The notes beneath the pieces were generated by a model, which was not told where the DNA came from, did no database searches, and was given only the letters and a program-made list of their open reading frames with translations. From assembly GCA_037501455.1 (NCBI GenBank), contig CM074858.1, positions 48,915,001-48,979,000 of the forward strand: DNA of 64,000 bases. The letters are read 5' to 3'. The translations under genes and the position numbers were made by a program. Below are positions 46,495 to 58,100 of the stretch, piece by piece (within the stretch, counting starts at the first letter, position 1; every line of letters begins with the position of its first letter). The DNA is from Lantana camara. Its lineage: Eukaryota; Streptophyta; Magnoliopsida; Lamiales; Verbenaceae.

Positions 46495-48629
46495 GCGCCA
46501 CATCCCCCGTACTATGACCCAAACCCGGTTACCAAATGGGAAGTCCATACCCGAATCCGAATTATAGTGAACGGGAGACCACTCACACCGTATGCTAGGC
46601 GGGAGCTAGAACCTCGAAACCTAGAAAACAAATTCCACAAGATAAAAGCATGTGCGGAAGCAGAACATAATGCCAATCACAATATAACCAGCAGGTGACA
46701 GGTTCAACTAACAAAGATGCCTAGTCCCGAAAATTCAAACATAAATCATAAATCATAAACTCAGTGTTCATACATGTTTCAATGTGACTTAATTAAATTA
46801 CAAAGCACGTGTAGAAAGACTCTGACTTAACTACAGAACTTGACCGACACAAAATCACGCCTAGCACTCCAAAACCTGCAAAAGAACTGAAAACAAAGCC
46901 TGGTTGGGTCTATAGGAGACTGGTGGGTATAAAACAGGGCATACTATATTTATATTTCAGAATCTAAACACCCTCACATGCAAGCTATAATCCCGTGCGA
47001 GGTTTTAAAACATTTCCCCAAGTGGGGTGAAAACAAAGGAAAACAACGCTCGGGATTACAACGATCAATTTCATTCATTCATTAAAGTCATGCGGTCATT
47101 TCGTGAGCCCGGTGAGAGGGAGAATTCTCCAACCTCCACCTCGTGTGTTCATTTAATCACTCATTCGTTCATTCATTAGTGATCATACCACAGTCACTCA
47201 TTCATTCGTTCATTAACAATCATACATAATCATTAACATTCATAAAGATAAACACTTACACCTTTTTCCTTCGGGTGGTCGATGGGTTAGCAAGACCCGA
47301 ACACCTCATTCATTGACCAAAAGGGGTTACATGACTCCCCAGATGGCGGTCAGCGTCCATTCCTCGCTAACTCCTAACGAGGTCCGGTTATGCCGTCATT
47401 GTTTGTTGGGACTAGTGCACGGGGATCACCATCAGCCCGAGCTTCCCTGGATAGCCACGTACATATAGTCCCGGGCCCCATTAAACATTGTGTTCACTGA
47501 TCTCGCCAAAACATTGGGTAAGGGTTCATGATAGAAAGGCTTACGTTTGATATCATTTACTCGAGAAAAGACTCTATATACGTAGTAAATACATTTTGGC
47601 TTAAAACTTTGCACGTTGGTTTATATAGGGTCGTTTCAGCTAATAGAAGAGAAACCCACCTTTACACCTTACCGAGCAATACCAAGAAGAAAACAAGAGG
47701 ACTTGAAAGTGTCCTAAGAACCCGGTAAGTCTTCACCCTGGAGAAAATTGCACAAAGGACAATACAATGCATTCGTGAGACTCAAGACTCTGAATGAACC
47801 ATATATGACACACGACAATGCAATGAATGTCTTATGATATGCATAAGAGAGTAAATCATGGCATGGAGATGCATTAAGGCACACAATCAATCATTCCATT
47901 CATTCTTGGAGCTTTCATAGTCACTCAAGTTCTCTCTCAAGTTCATGTCATATCTCCCATGTATAGTATCAAATCCATCCATTAATTCCAAACAAAGATC
48001 ATAACCCATATTTCAACAAGTATACAATTCATATGAATCATAAAAGAAAAGATAAATACGCAACTAGGGTTCGTATTGATAGTAACGATCCATACATGCA
48101 CGTACTTGGAGCATTGATGACATATTAATTCATAACTCGTAAAATATTCCATGAAAACTTATAATAAATAAGATAACACATTATAAAACATGTTAGTATA
48201 GCATAGAAGTTATAAAAGAGGTGGAAGAAGAATAAACAATCGACGAAAAACGGAACAGGTGTATCAAAAACCGGCAGGACAGAATCCACCCCCATGGATT
48301 CTGGTCAGAAACCCACTGACTCAAATCCACCCCCGTCGATTTGTGTCTGTAGCCAAAAAAACATACAAACAAGGCATGCACGAAAGGGAAAGGAAAAGAA
48401 GCATGTTACCAACTTATAAGTCAATTAAAAGCATACAAATATACAAATATTCATGTCCTAATTCATACAAAAACCGAAGCCAAATCATAAGATTGGAAGA
48501 GATGCCCACAAAAGTTCATATTCTTCAAGTTTCATGAAAAATCATTAATGGTAACTTCCAAATAACTCATCTATCATGCAATACAAGTTTAAAGAGACAT
48601 AATTGAATGTGTTAGGATCATATATCATG
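46495..48629 (-). repeat. Foldback-F spacer: 3' two-thirds of the inverted LTR
   Basis: A minus-strand Gypsy LTR: GCTAGGCGGG (46594-46603), CACGCCTAGC (46856-46865), the GGTAAGG/GGTTCATG block near 47520, and the dyad module (48282-48342). It is single-copy within the element, so it would be the loop of a hairpin transcript. Confidence 0.85.
48282..48342 (-). repeat. Dyad-repeat module in Foldback-F
   Basis: GAATCCACCCCCATGGATTC (48282-48301) and AAATCCACCCCCGTCGATTT (48323-48342). On the minus strand they match the LTR-N units (AATCCATGGGGGTGGATT), so these two families share the module sequence. Confidence 0.8.
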
Positions 48630-49542
48630 CTTCATACTAACATAAATCACAAGAACTCATGCAAGATTCATCAAAGTTTCACAAACCCTTACTATTCATC
48701 ATATTATCCAATCCTAACTCAAATCATGGTGAAATCATGCAATAAGGGACTTAAAAGAACCACAATGAGATACAAAACATGAAAATGGGATTACCTTTCA
48801 AATTGGAGAAGAATTGGATGTGAGATGAGCTCAAAATCTGAAATGGGGCAACAGGGTTCTTCTTCTCTTCTTCTCTTCTTCACTTCTTTTCTTTAGCTGA
48901 AAATATCTAGCTTTAGGGGGTGGGATCTCGGTTTGGGGCTGATAAGGGTGAGAGAGAGAGTGTGCAAGTGGGGCTAGGGTCAAAGGGTAGGTCATAGGTG
49001 TGTTGGTTTAGGTACGTAGCTTAGGTAGAGTCATGAATGGTCGTTTTAGAAGAGAGTTGGTAGTTTCAGTAGAAATTCGGGGATCCAAATGGTCTTAGAA
49101 AAATATGAGCTTGACCCATCAGATCTGAATTGTCGATACTAGTCCAATGGAGGTGACAGAACTCGATTCCGAGTTCCCGAGTTCAAGATACGCCGCCCGG
49201 AACACAAGGTGCGCTAAATGCTCTTTAGCCCCCTTTTCGGTTCCGATCACACAAACGATTCCATAATTCAAACATACAATAACAAAATCATGCAACGAGC
49301 ATACAACCATAATCATAATACACATAATTCACTCATACCAAGTTTCCACCAAAAACAAAAATCAATTCAAATAGATACGACACTCAAACACGATCATAAA
49401 TGCATAAACGTTCAAGAGTCTATATTCAATTAATAAAAACTAATAAAAGAAATACTAATGAAAGCATATATAATTAATTTTATTTCGCATATCGGTAATC
49501 AATTACGTCATGCTTAAACCACTGAAAAGCTAGGGCGTTACA
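48630..49542 (-). repeat. Foldback-F right arm
   Basis: The reverse complement of 45604-46494, 913 bases. The extra length comes partly from an expanded CTTCTTCTCTTC-type tract near 48855-48885. Confidence 0.88.
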
Positions 49543-50151
49543 TTGTGTGTAACTAAGGGAAAATCCTGCTTCCTAATAAAGTTTCAGAGAGACGTCCTTC
49601 GAACACCTTTTAAGTTTTACTAAATACTTGATTTCATTTCAACGTTACCTCACTTAGTCTCGTTGACTAATACCTCCACCTATTTTTTACCTTCATGGTT
49701 TCAGGTCTACCGCTAGTCGCTTCCCAGAGATATCTTGAAGCTTTAGAAAGTCTTTTGATCTATCAAGACTTGTAGTTACTCCTCAGTTGTCTTGCATTTT
49801 CTTGGATGCATTTCTACTTATGTATATAAATTTAATCTGGACTCATGTTCAGGTTATATCCTAAAACACTTATGAACTCAGCTAGAAAAATGTTTCCCCC
49901 CTCGGGCCCATCAAGATTAATGTTATGTGTCATTATCTGACCTCTTGTTACTTGTCTTTGCATGTGATGATTGTGTTGCATACATGTTTTAAAAGTTTTA
50001 AATTATTTTGAATTTCCGCTGCTTTAGTGACACCTAAAGCTCTGTTTATCGCTAACGAATTTCGGTTTGCCGAAGTATTTCTCGAGAGTTAAGGTTTTCT
50101 AGTTACTTGGGAAGTACAATGGTGCAGGGTTGTGGTGTTAGGGGCACTACA
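49543..50151 (+). repeat. LTR-H, 3' segment
   Basis: Resumes after Foldback-F (TSD TTGTG). It contains CCTCACTTAGTCTCGTTGAC, then CCTCCACC and TTTCAG|GTCTACCGC, the same order as the 3' part of TRGAG-K's LTR (60645-60690). It ends GGGGCACTACA at 50151. No primer binding site follows. Confidence 0.6.
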
Positions 50152-50649
50152 AAATGTCTAACCTAGTCGAGCATGAACCCCGAACCTCAAGGTTGTAACT
50201 CCCTTAGGTCGAGGGCCTGACACCCTGTAATAAGGAATAAAATTTTTTATACAAAGATCCCCTCACATTCTGGGACCAATCCCAGAGGTGTCATTTCGTA
50301 CCACCGTCTGAGGAGCTACACACCCTATGACAATCAGAACGAGGTTGTTGAGTACTCAACCACTTTTCTGAGGACCATATGAATATTCTCTTAAAACATA
50401 CGTCGGATGGTCACCTGAGGACAGAAGGCCCCCTAAACAGCTTCTTATGTGAAAAGTGGTCCCCTGGTCGAGGGGAACCACAAGCTGATTCAACATCCTA
50501 TTCCCCAAGGCACTCTTATAAATAGCTCAGCCCTTCATTTGCACTATAAGTAATCATCTACGCCTTCCCACTGCATTTACCTTGTTCTTCTTCCTCCCTT
50601 CGCTAAAATATTGAATTAAGTGTCTTAGTGCCCACGCTGGGGTAAAACC
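50152..50649 (+). repeat. Remnant of a different LTR, possibly Tat type
   Basis: Not related to the neighbouring Gypsy LTRs. It has a TATA box (50517) about 95 bases before GTGCCCACGCTGGGG (about 50626-50640). That string resembles, in decayed form, the GCGCCCACCGTGGGG primer-site style of some Tat/Ogre elements. GGTCGAGGG occurs near 50207, and GGTCGAGGGGAACCAC near 50467. No coding sequence follows, because LTR-G starts at 50650. The class assignment is tentative. Confidence 0.35.
50517..50524 (+). promoter_or_regulatory. TATA box in the 50152-50649 remnant
   Basis: TATAAATA in the context ACTCTTATAAATAGCTCAG, a canonical plant TATA form, followed by pyrimidine-rich sequence. Confidence 0.5.
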
Positions 50650-52861
50650 TGTGATACCCCATTCCTTCGACAAGTCAGGTATGACATCACGAGAGGTTTT
50701 ATTTATGTAATTAGGTTCTTTTAATTTAAATTATGCGCTAATTAATTTGCCTAAGTGCTTAATTTACCCTAATTGCTTAAACTAAAATGTATTTCCTCGT
50801 TTACCATTGCTTTTACATGAATCCGGTGTCGAACATGTCAATTATGTGAAACTAAATTAATCACATGATTTATGAATGCATTTATATGATATTAAAATTT
50901 TTTATGATTGATTTAAATTAGGGTTGGACCTAATTGTCTTATTTTATAAGTTTGGGGGCCTATTTGTAAATAGGTCACACTTAAGCCCTTTTCGGCTAAC
51001 TTGAGCTCAGGAATTTAGATTTGAATTTAGATAATGCAATTGGATTCATTTCGATGATTCGAGTCGAACGGAACAAGCCCCATATTTTTCTAAGCCCGTT
51101 TAAACCCCCTAAGCATTAAAATACGATCCAAATGGATCGGATATTGAATCAAAATGGTTTTTGACTGAACCGGACCGTGTAAACCGGTTTTCTTTCCCTT
51201 TTTTCAACTAAGAGATAACCCTTTTCTCCCTTATTCCCCTCCAAGTCGTGCAGCCCTAGACAAGAAGAAGAAAGGAGAGTTTTTCCTCCATTTTCATACC
51301 TTGAGCTCAAGACTTCATCTGCTTCCATCATCTCTTCAAGGTAAGCTCGATTTTGAATTCTCCACACTTCTAGCTCTCTTTTCATCCAATTTTTTCTTGC
51401 TTTAAATTAGATTTAGCTAGCATATTAGTTCTGGTATGAATAGTGAATGGTGTATGTCATTTTTGAATTATATGATCAAGCTTGTGTTATGTGAAGTTTT
51501 AAGACTTGTTTCTTGTTCTTTTGAGCTCCATTACTTCATTTGTGAACATGGTTTGCTTGTAATTGCTTAATGATTGATCTACCATTGTTGTACTTGGAGC
51601 TCAAAGCTTGAAAACTTAAGTTTTGGTTGGATTTCTTTCATCTTTGTGACTTTAAATGTGTTATATATGCAATATATCTTGTATTGGGACGTTTTTGGAT
51701 GATTAAATTAGTTGGATTTGAAGTTGGGGTGGTTTGGGAACCAATCCATCGCATTTTTTTAATTGCTATACTCTATTTTTTGCAGCAGGTGTAGCTGAAC
51801 GACCATTCGGTGTTTTTACGAACGGTCGTTCAATAGCCCAGGAGCCCCTGCTCCTTCGAAAGGTTGTTTTTCGTTTTATGCATTAAATCCGAATGACCAT
51901 TTCCTATTCAAATGAGCTTCGATCTGCATCAAATTTGAACTGTAGAACTCTCTTGGAATGTAGAACACTATCCTTTTTACGGCTTGTCAATATTTATATT
52001 GGTTTGAGAGTTATAATCATTTGAATTTGGTATCGCTACTTTGTCGATATCCTGCTTTTATTCAACATCAAACTTATGCGGTTTTCAGATTCCTTTGAAC
52101 CAAAATGCGGGACATATACCTTTGGAAATCCCTTTATATCTATTTTCATATCCAACCAAGAAAACCTAATTATGAAGTCTCAACTCAGATATTTCCATTT
52201 TTCTACGACCTGTGCATTGTGGAAAGCACCCGACTTTTGCTCACTCTTGCCTAAAAACTCATTTTTGTGCTTTTGGATCGTTTCTTACTTAATTTCTCAT
52301 CCCGATCATGTTCTCAAATTGAAGTATGGTGGTTGTATGTGTGTGAATGACTATTTTATGCCATGTTTATGAGTTGAATATGCCTTGGTTGAGCCTAAAT
52401 ATTTTCCAAATGCTTTAATTGTGTGCCCTATGCATTTCTATGTTATGCTTAACATTAATTACGCTTATGAACTTACCCCAACATGTTGTACCTTGCCGAT
52501 ATGTGAATGAATTGAAATGATATGATGTCAAATACTTTTCTATTATTTGAAGATAATATGAACGTGAGTGTGTAATTTGTGAACGAATGACATTTCATTG
52601 CATCTTTTGCATTCATTTGCATAGCCATGCATCTAATTGGTTCATGATCGAGTCTAAATCTTAGATTTATGTTTGTTTGTCACAGAGTTTGCTTCGGGAC
52701 GTGTTAGATCCACCATTTATCCCTTTCTTGGTTTTCAACGTTCGTTCGCGGGTCCTTTTGGTGAAAAGGTGAGGTTTAGGTTTGTTTTTCTTTTACCTAA
52801 TGCGACCTACAACCTATGTGCTCGCTTTCAAGCTCGTATGTGACTATACTATTATATTTAT
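50650..52861 (+). repeat. LTR-G copy 1 (5' two-thirds)
   Basis: It starts TGTGATACCCCATTCC and follows the Gypsy-LTR order: GAGCTC (51303), donor-like TCAAG|GTAAGC (51341), dyad module (51797-51900), GCATCTAATTGGTTCATGATC (about 52628) and GGTGAGGTTTAGG. At 52861 it is broken by an inverted LTR tip. The 98-codon frame at 52076 has no recognisable domain. Confidence 0.75.
51797..51900 (+). repeat. Dyad-repeat module in LTR-G
   Basis: GAACGACCATTCGG (51797-51810), CGAACGGTCGTTC (51819-51831, near-perfect inverted repeat) and CCGAATGACCAT (51889-51900). The second copy of LTR-G stops before this position. Confidence 0.65.
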
Positions 52862-53450
52862 TGTAGCACCGCAGTGGGCACCACATGCCCCGCACCATAG
52901 CTCGACACGTGTAACGAAATAAAGACTCCGCACACGCATCAAACCATGGCGAACAGGAGGTAAACAAAATCAAACCCTAGGCTAGGCAGTCTAGACCCTA
53001 AATCAGAGCGCACATACAAAATCAAATCAAAAGTGGAAGCTACAATATCCAAAATACAAGCATACGTATACGAGCAATATACAAGTTTCATTTAAATCAA
53101 GTGATACAAGTCATGCCATTATGGGGCAAATTACTACATAACTTGATCTTCAAGTCAAAATATGATCAAATACATAGGATTCAAAGCTCAAGAGTACGAA
53201 AATAAATACGAGATATGCATGAGACTCGCTTCAAGACTCCAAGACTCAAAAGTAAGACCGTCGCCTAGCACAAGCCACGCCGAAACCTGCAACTCAAAGT
53301 ACAAAAGGGGAAAAAAGAGAGACACAACGAGAGTCAGTCCTATAGACTGGTGAGGGGGCTAACACACGCACGCGTATACATATAGACCAAGGCACAAATC
53401 AAGATCTTAAATAATCCATGAACCGGGGATGGTTTTTACACGCCAAAACA
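52862..53450 (-). repeat. Inverted 3' end of a Gypsy LTR fused to LTR-G copy 2
   Basis: It starts TGTAGCACCGCAGTGGGC, an inverted LTR 3' tip, with GCTAGGCAGT (52981-52990) and GTCGCCTAGC (53260-53269) as the paired boxes. It resembles the start of LTR-S. Near 53446-53456 the sequence turns into plus-strand LTR-G at a shared ATTTCCTCA-like tract. Confidence 0.7.
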
Positions 53451-54314
53451 TTTCCTCATTTATCATTATTTTTACATGAATGTAGCACCGAACATGTTAA
53501 TTATATGAAACTAAAAGAATAACACGATTTATGAATGCATTTATGAGATATTAGAATGTTTTATAATTGATTTAAATTAGGGTTGGACCGAATTGTCTTA
53601 TTTTATAAGTTTGGGGGTCTATTTGTAAATAGGTCAAACTTAAGCCCTTTTCATCTAACTTGAGCTCGGGAGTTCGGATTTGAATTCCATCAATATAATT
53701 GGATTCTTTTTTATGATTCGAGTCCAACGGAACAAGCCCTATATTTTTCTAAGCACTTTTGAACTCCTTAAGCTTTAAAATCCGATCCGAACGGACTGGA
53801 TATTGAACCTAACCGGTTTTTGAGTGAACCGGACAGTGTGAACTGGTTTTCTTTCCCCTTTTTCAACCAAGACATAACCCTTTTCTCCCTTATTCCTGTT
53901 CAAGTCGTGCATCCCTAGACAAGAAGAAGAAAGGAGAGTTTTTCCTCCATTTTTACACCCTGAGCTTGAGACTTCTTCTCCTTCTATTATCTCTTCAAGG
54001 TAAACTCGGTTTTGGATTCCTCACACTTCTAGCTCTCTTTTCATCCATGTTTTTCTTAATTTAAGTTATATTTAGCTAGCATATGAGTTGTGGCATGAAT
54101 AGTGAAGGTTTTATGTCATTTTTGAATTCTATGACCAAGCTTGTGTTATGTGAAGTTTTAACACTTGTTTCTTGTTCTCTTGAGTTCCATTTCTTCATTT
54201 ATGAACTTGGTTTCCTTGGTAGTTGCTTAATGATTGATCTACCATTGTCGTACTTGCAGCTCAAACCTTGAAAACTTGAGTTTTGGTTGGATTTCTTGCA
54301 TTTTTGTGACTGTA
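53451..54314 (+). repeat. LTR-G copy 2 (internal part)
   Basis: Aligns with 50795-51655 of copy 1, beginning about 150 bases inside the LTR (TTTTTACATGAAT, then AACATGT; AATTAGGGTTGGACC; AACAAGCCC; TCTTCAAGGTAAA at 53993-54005). Roughly nine bases in ten match by eye. LTR-I interrupts it at 54315. Confidence 0.8.
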
Positions 54315-55189
54315 TGTAACGCCCCGATTTGTTCGGCCGTACAGGTACGCCATTACAAGTGTGTTAAGTGCACATTTAATTTATTTATTTATTCTTTTAT
54401 ATGTTTATTTTATTGTTCATGTACTTATTTAAATTTATATGAATTAATTGTTAGGTGTTTTATATGAACTTTAATACATAATTGCTCGTTTGTACTTGAA
54501 CGTGACTCATTTGCTTCCATTCTTGATTTTGATTTTTGTGACTACGTGCTACACATGAAATATGTGATATATGAACTCGTTTATAGGCCTTGTTTCTTAT
54601 TTTTGAGCTCATTTGATACGGTTCTTAAACTGTTTTATTTGTTAAGGGATTTGAGGGCCTAACTCGTTCTAGTGCACCTTGGATTCCGGAAGCTATAACT
54701 TGAGCTAGGGAATTTGGATTTGAATACTGGAAGTGGCACTAGACTCGTAATGAGATTTTGGAGCTTTTGACCTAGCCTTGTATTTTTCTAAACACGTTTG
54801 AACCCCCCAAAATTTGCCATTACCGAGAGCCTCGCGCGTGACAACCACCTTGTACTGTTTTAGCCATAACTCACTCATTTCTTAACAAATTGACTTGATT
54901 CTTAAGCCCATTTAACCATGGTTTAACCCTCTCTCACACTCTCTTAACCTCACACTTGAACTTAGCAAGAAAGAGAGAGAAAAGAGGTGGAAACCGAGAT
55001 AAGAAAGAGTGAAGGAATAAGAGAGACTCAGCACTGTTCATTTGTAGCCTTTTTGACTCATTTCTTCGTCGATTCTTCTCTAATTCAAGAAGGAAACATG
55101 TTTTCTTATTATTCATTCGTTTTTGCTACTTTTAAGCCTAGATTTGCATGATTTCATGGAGTATTGAGCATGTACTGGTGAAAAACAAG
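54315..55189 (+). repeat. LTR-I, 5' part
   Basis: Starts TGTAACGCCCCGATTTG after a possible TSD half CTGTA (54310-54314). It resembles the Gypsy-M LTR start (TTCGGCCGTACAGGTAYG). It contains the AACTTGAGCTAGGGAATTTGG block and a T/C-rich end. It is cut by LTR-J at 55190 and its remainder is outside the window. Confidence 0.75.
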
Positions 55190-58100
55190 TGTGACATCCC
55201 GCTCGTCCGATTTATAAGGTACGCCACGTTTCAACCTTTTAATGTGTTTAATTATGTGATTTTATATTTTGTGTGGCCCTATTTTGAACTCTTTTAGAGT
55301 TTAGGGGCTAGTTTGCAATTTTGACTTTTAGGGGTTATTCGGTCATTTCTCGTTCGATCGAGAGTTAGACCTTTTTGACCCCTGCTTTGCATTCGGGGCA
55401 TCGAAATGAGTCCGTAGACTCTAAGATTACCCCATTCTGACTTCGTTAGCCCGTTCTTCCGATCGTTTTTGCATACGAGGACCCGACATATATACCCCAG
55501 ATCCTCGTTTTGCGTGCCAGAACTTCAGCTCCAGCCTCAGTCTTCTTCTTCCCGCGATCCGGAACTGTTCACGCAGTGGAGGTGTGAAAACACACACATG
55601 TCCGTTCTCACTCGTTTCTCGACGGAATTCGACGTTTGAGTAGTGGAAATTTATCAACTCGACGAGCCCGACACGATGGTACAGGAATCGGGACCTGAAA
55701 TTCAGCGGTGGTGGAGCTACGGCAAGCAGCAGGTGGCGCGGCTTAGAGCCGCCACTTCGCCGCCTCTTCGCGGCGGTCTCCGGCGACTTTTCTCCGACAC
55801 GCGCCACCCCATCTGTTAGGAGACATCCCGGCCCAACTCTAGTTCAAGCGGCGTGGCCAACGGTGGTCGGACGACGGCGCATGCGCCGACTGAAGACCGG
55901 CGGCGGTGGCGCGTGCACAGTAGCACCTCGCTCCGCCGCGTTCCGGCGAGATTCTTGACCGGCCTTTGGTGGTTTCCGACGTATTTTGGCCTCCTGAGTC
56001 TGATTTCGGGGTCGATTTGAGCAAACGATGGCCGGAGATGGCTGAACCGGCGAGTGGCGCAGCGGCAGTTTTTCGGGGGAGGATTTGGTCCTTTTCCAGT
56101 GGGTTTTTGGTGGTTGCTCCTTCACGAAAGTTGCTAGGAATGTTGAGACGTAGCTGTTAGTGTTGGTCCAGGCCCAAGAATCGGCCGGCGGCGGCGGACC
56201 GGTGGCGGACCGACTGTGAACCGGCAGGCTTTTTCCGGCGATTTTTCCGATGATTTGGCTAGGGGCTTTTGAAGGGCTCGTTACAAGCTTTCCAACGGTA
56301 TGCCCGGATTTTATTTTCGTTATACGGTTAGCGTTTAATTTCAGTTTTTGTCGTTGGAATTTAGTTCGGTTTTTCGTCAACGAAGTCCGGTGTGTTTGGT
56401 ATTTTCTGAAATTGGCTGAGGGCTTTTGTCAAGCAGGCCGAGGCGTACGTTTCTGTCCTTCCGGGGATTTTTCCGACCACCAGAGGCGATGTTCCGGTGG
56501 CGGCCGGTGGCTGTTCGGCAGGCTGCGGTGGCGGCATTCTGGCGACTTTCGGACAGTAGGTCCGTTTCGTTGTGGTGAGTCCAACGCCACTTTCCATTCA
56601 TCAATCGGATGTCCGGTTGATTTTATATGAATTTTTGAAATTGTGGTATTTATTTTCGTTAATTGTTTTAATTGTAATTTCGACCTTGTATGAACTATGA
56701 ATTGATTTTACGAGCTGTATGATGTATGAAAATATGTTATATTATATGATAAGCTTGATTCGTGATTTATGGAATTTATTTGCCTCGTTTTACGCCCATC
56801 TACTTAAAAATATTTCTTGTTTAAGGGGATGTTAGTGTAATTTTAGAAACTATTTGATTATAAAGTTTTATGAAAACATAAGAAATAAATTATGAAATGA
56901 TACGTCATAATTATTTTAAATGTACTTATAATTTCGTTGATATAGTTAACCTAGTATCAAGTGAATTTTTGTAAGTTGCTGCTTTAATTGGAATTAAAAT
57001 TTTGGTTGCACTTTGAATGGGGATTCGATTAATTAAGCCTGACCCTTGTTTGATTTAATTGCCCTAGGCGAATATATGCCTATTTGTGAAGTAACTTTAT
57101 TGGTATCGTAATTATGGATTTATGAATAAAATTGGAATGCAATTTGTGTTTATTTATCTCGGGATCTAATACTTGATAAGAATTAAATTTCTAATGCTTT
57201 AATTTATTTTATGTAATAAATGTTATGAATTTATAAGCTATGCATCTCTTGATATGTAATATGAATTATAATATGCTATGAATGACTTGATTGAATAAAT
57301 ATAGATTATATGTTGCATCATGTACATTCGTGAGCATAGCCGTGCATCTTTGTGGTTGTGTTTGGAGTCTGAGTCTGTGTTCTGTGTGTGTTCAGTCGTT
57401 CAGGGTTTCTTCAGGGAGTGTCTGTCAGCTGTTTGGGTTCCAGGGGGACTTCTTGGCTTGTGTTTTCTATTCTCGTCGGTGTAAGGTGAGGTTTTAGGAT
57501 TTTTGTTTTAGTTAAAGCGACCTACAACCTTATATGCTCGTTTTCAAGCCCGCATACGAATATATACTATATGTATATTAAATATGTGTCTTACGATATG
57601 TTATGAATTTTGTTAATTCGATTTGATATGAATCCTTCTGAAATTATACGTATGGGCGTATATAAGCTTAAAATTGTTTTGCAACGAGGCTATGCTCCAA
57701 ACCGTGTATCGTCCAGCAAACTATGGATTTCCCTCAGCATATTATGAATTAGGAAGACACGGAGAGGTATGTGTATAGCATATGCCGAGTTGCACGGTAA
57801 GGTATGTTTCTTATGGAATGTTTCTTAAGTTATAAATCTTACGTTTTTATGTTTCGCGAGTTAGGTATGCTTCCTATGAGTCTATGTGAATCAATTTGAA
57901 TCTATTTGAATCCCCGGGTTTCGGACGTGTGGGTAAGGGAGACCCGGTGCGGCTGTTGGGGTCGCCTGTTATCACCCCTGTGGACACGTTCCTTTGAAGT
58001 ATCTACGCGCGACTCTGAGGGAGATGGAGAAGGCGTGGTGCTTTGAGCCTTCGGCTGAGGCCGGAGAAGGTATGTTGTGGGCTCGCGACCCCACGTATAT

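Larger units (their letters stand above)
45604..49542. mobile_element. Foldback-F: inverted LTR integrant with two U3 ends
   Basis: The element begins TGTAACGCCCC and ends GGGCGTTACA, both of which are the 5' (U3) terminus of the same LTR in opposite orientations. A perfect 5-bp TSD TTGTG (45599-45603 and 49543-49547) flanks it. The first 891 bases (45604-46494) are a plus-strand LTR start. The remaining 46495-49542 is a minus-strand copy of that LTR, nearly complete but lacking roughly 17 bases of its 3' tip at the internal junction. The arms (45604-46494 and 48630-49542) match about 97% by eye. No coding region exists. A normal LTR insertion would have one U3 end and one U5 end, so this is abnormal. 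Confidence 0.88.

Noticed and set aside
55427..56630. Minus- and plus-strand frames of up to 178 codons in LTR-J as a host gene
   Set aside because: Frames overlap on both strands, have no recognisable domain, and lie wholly within an LTR with intact flanking landmarks.
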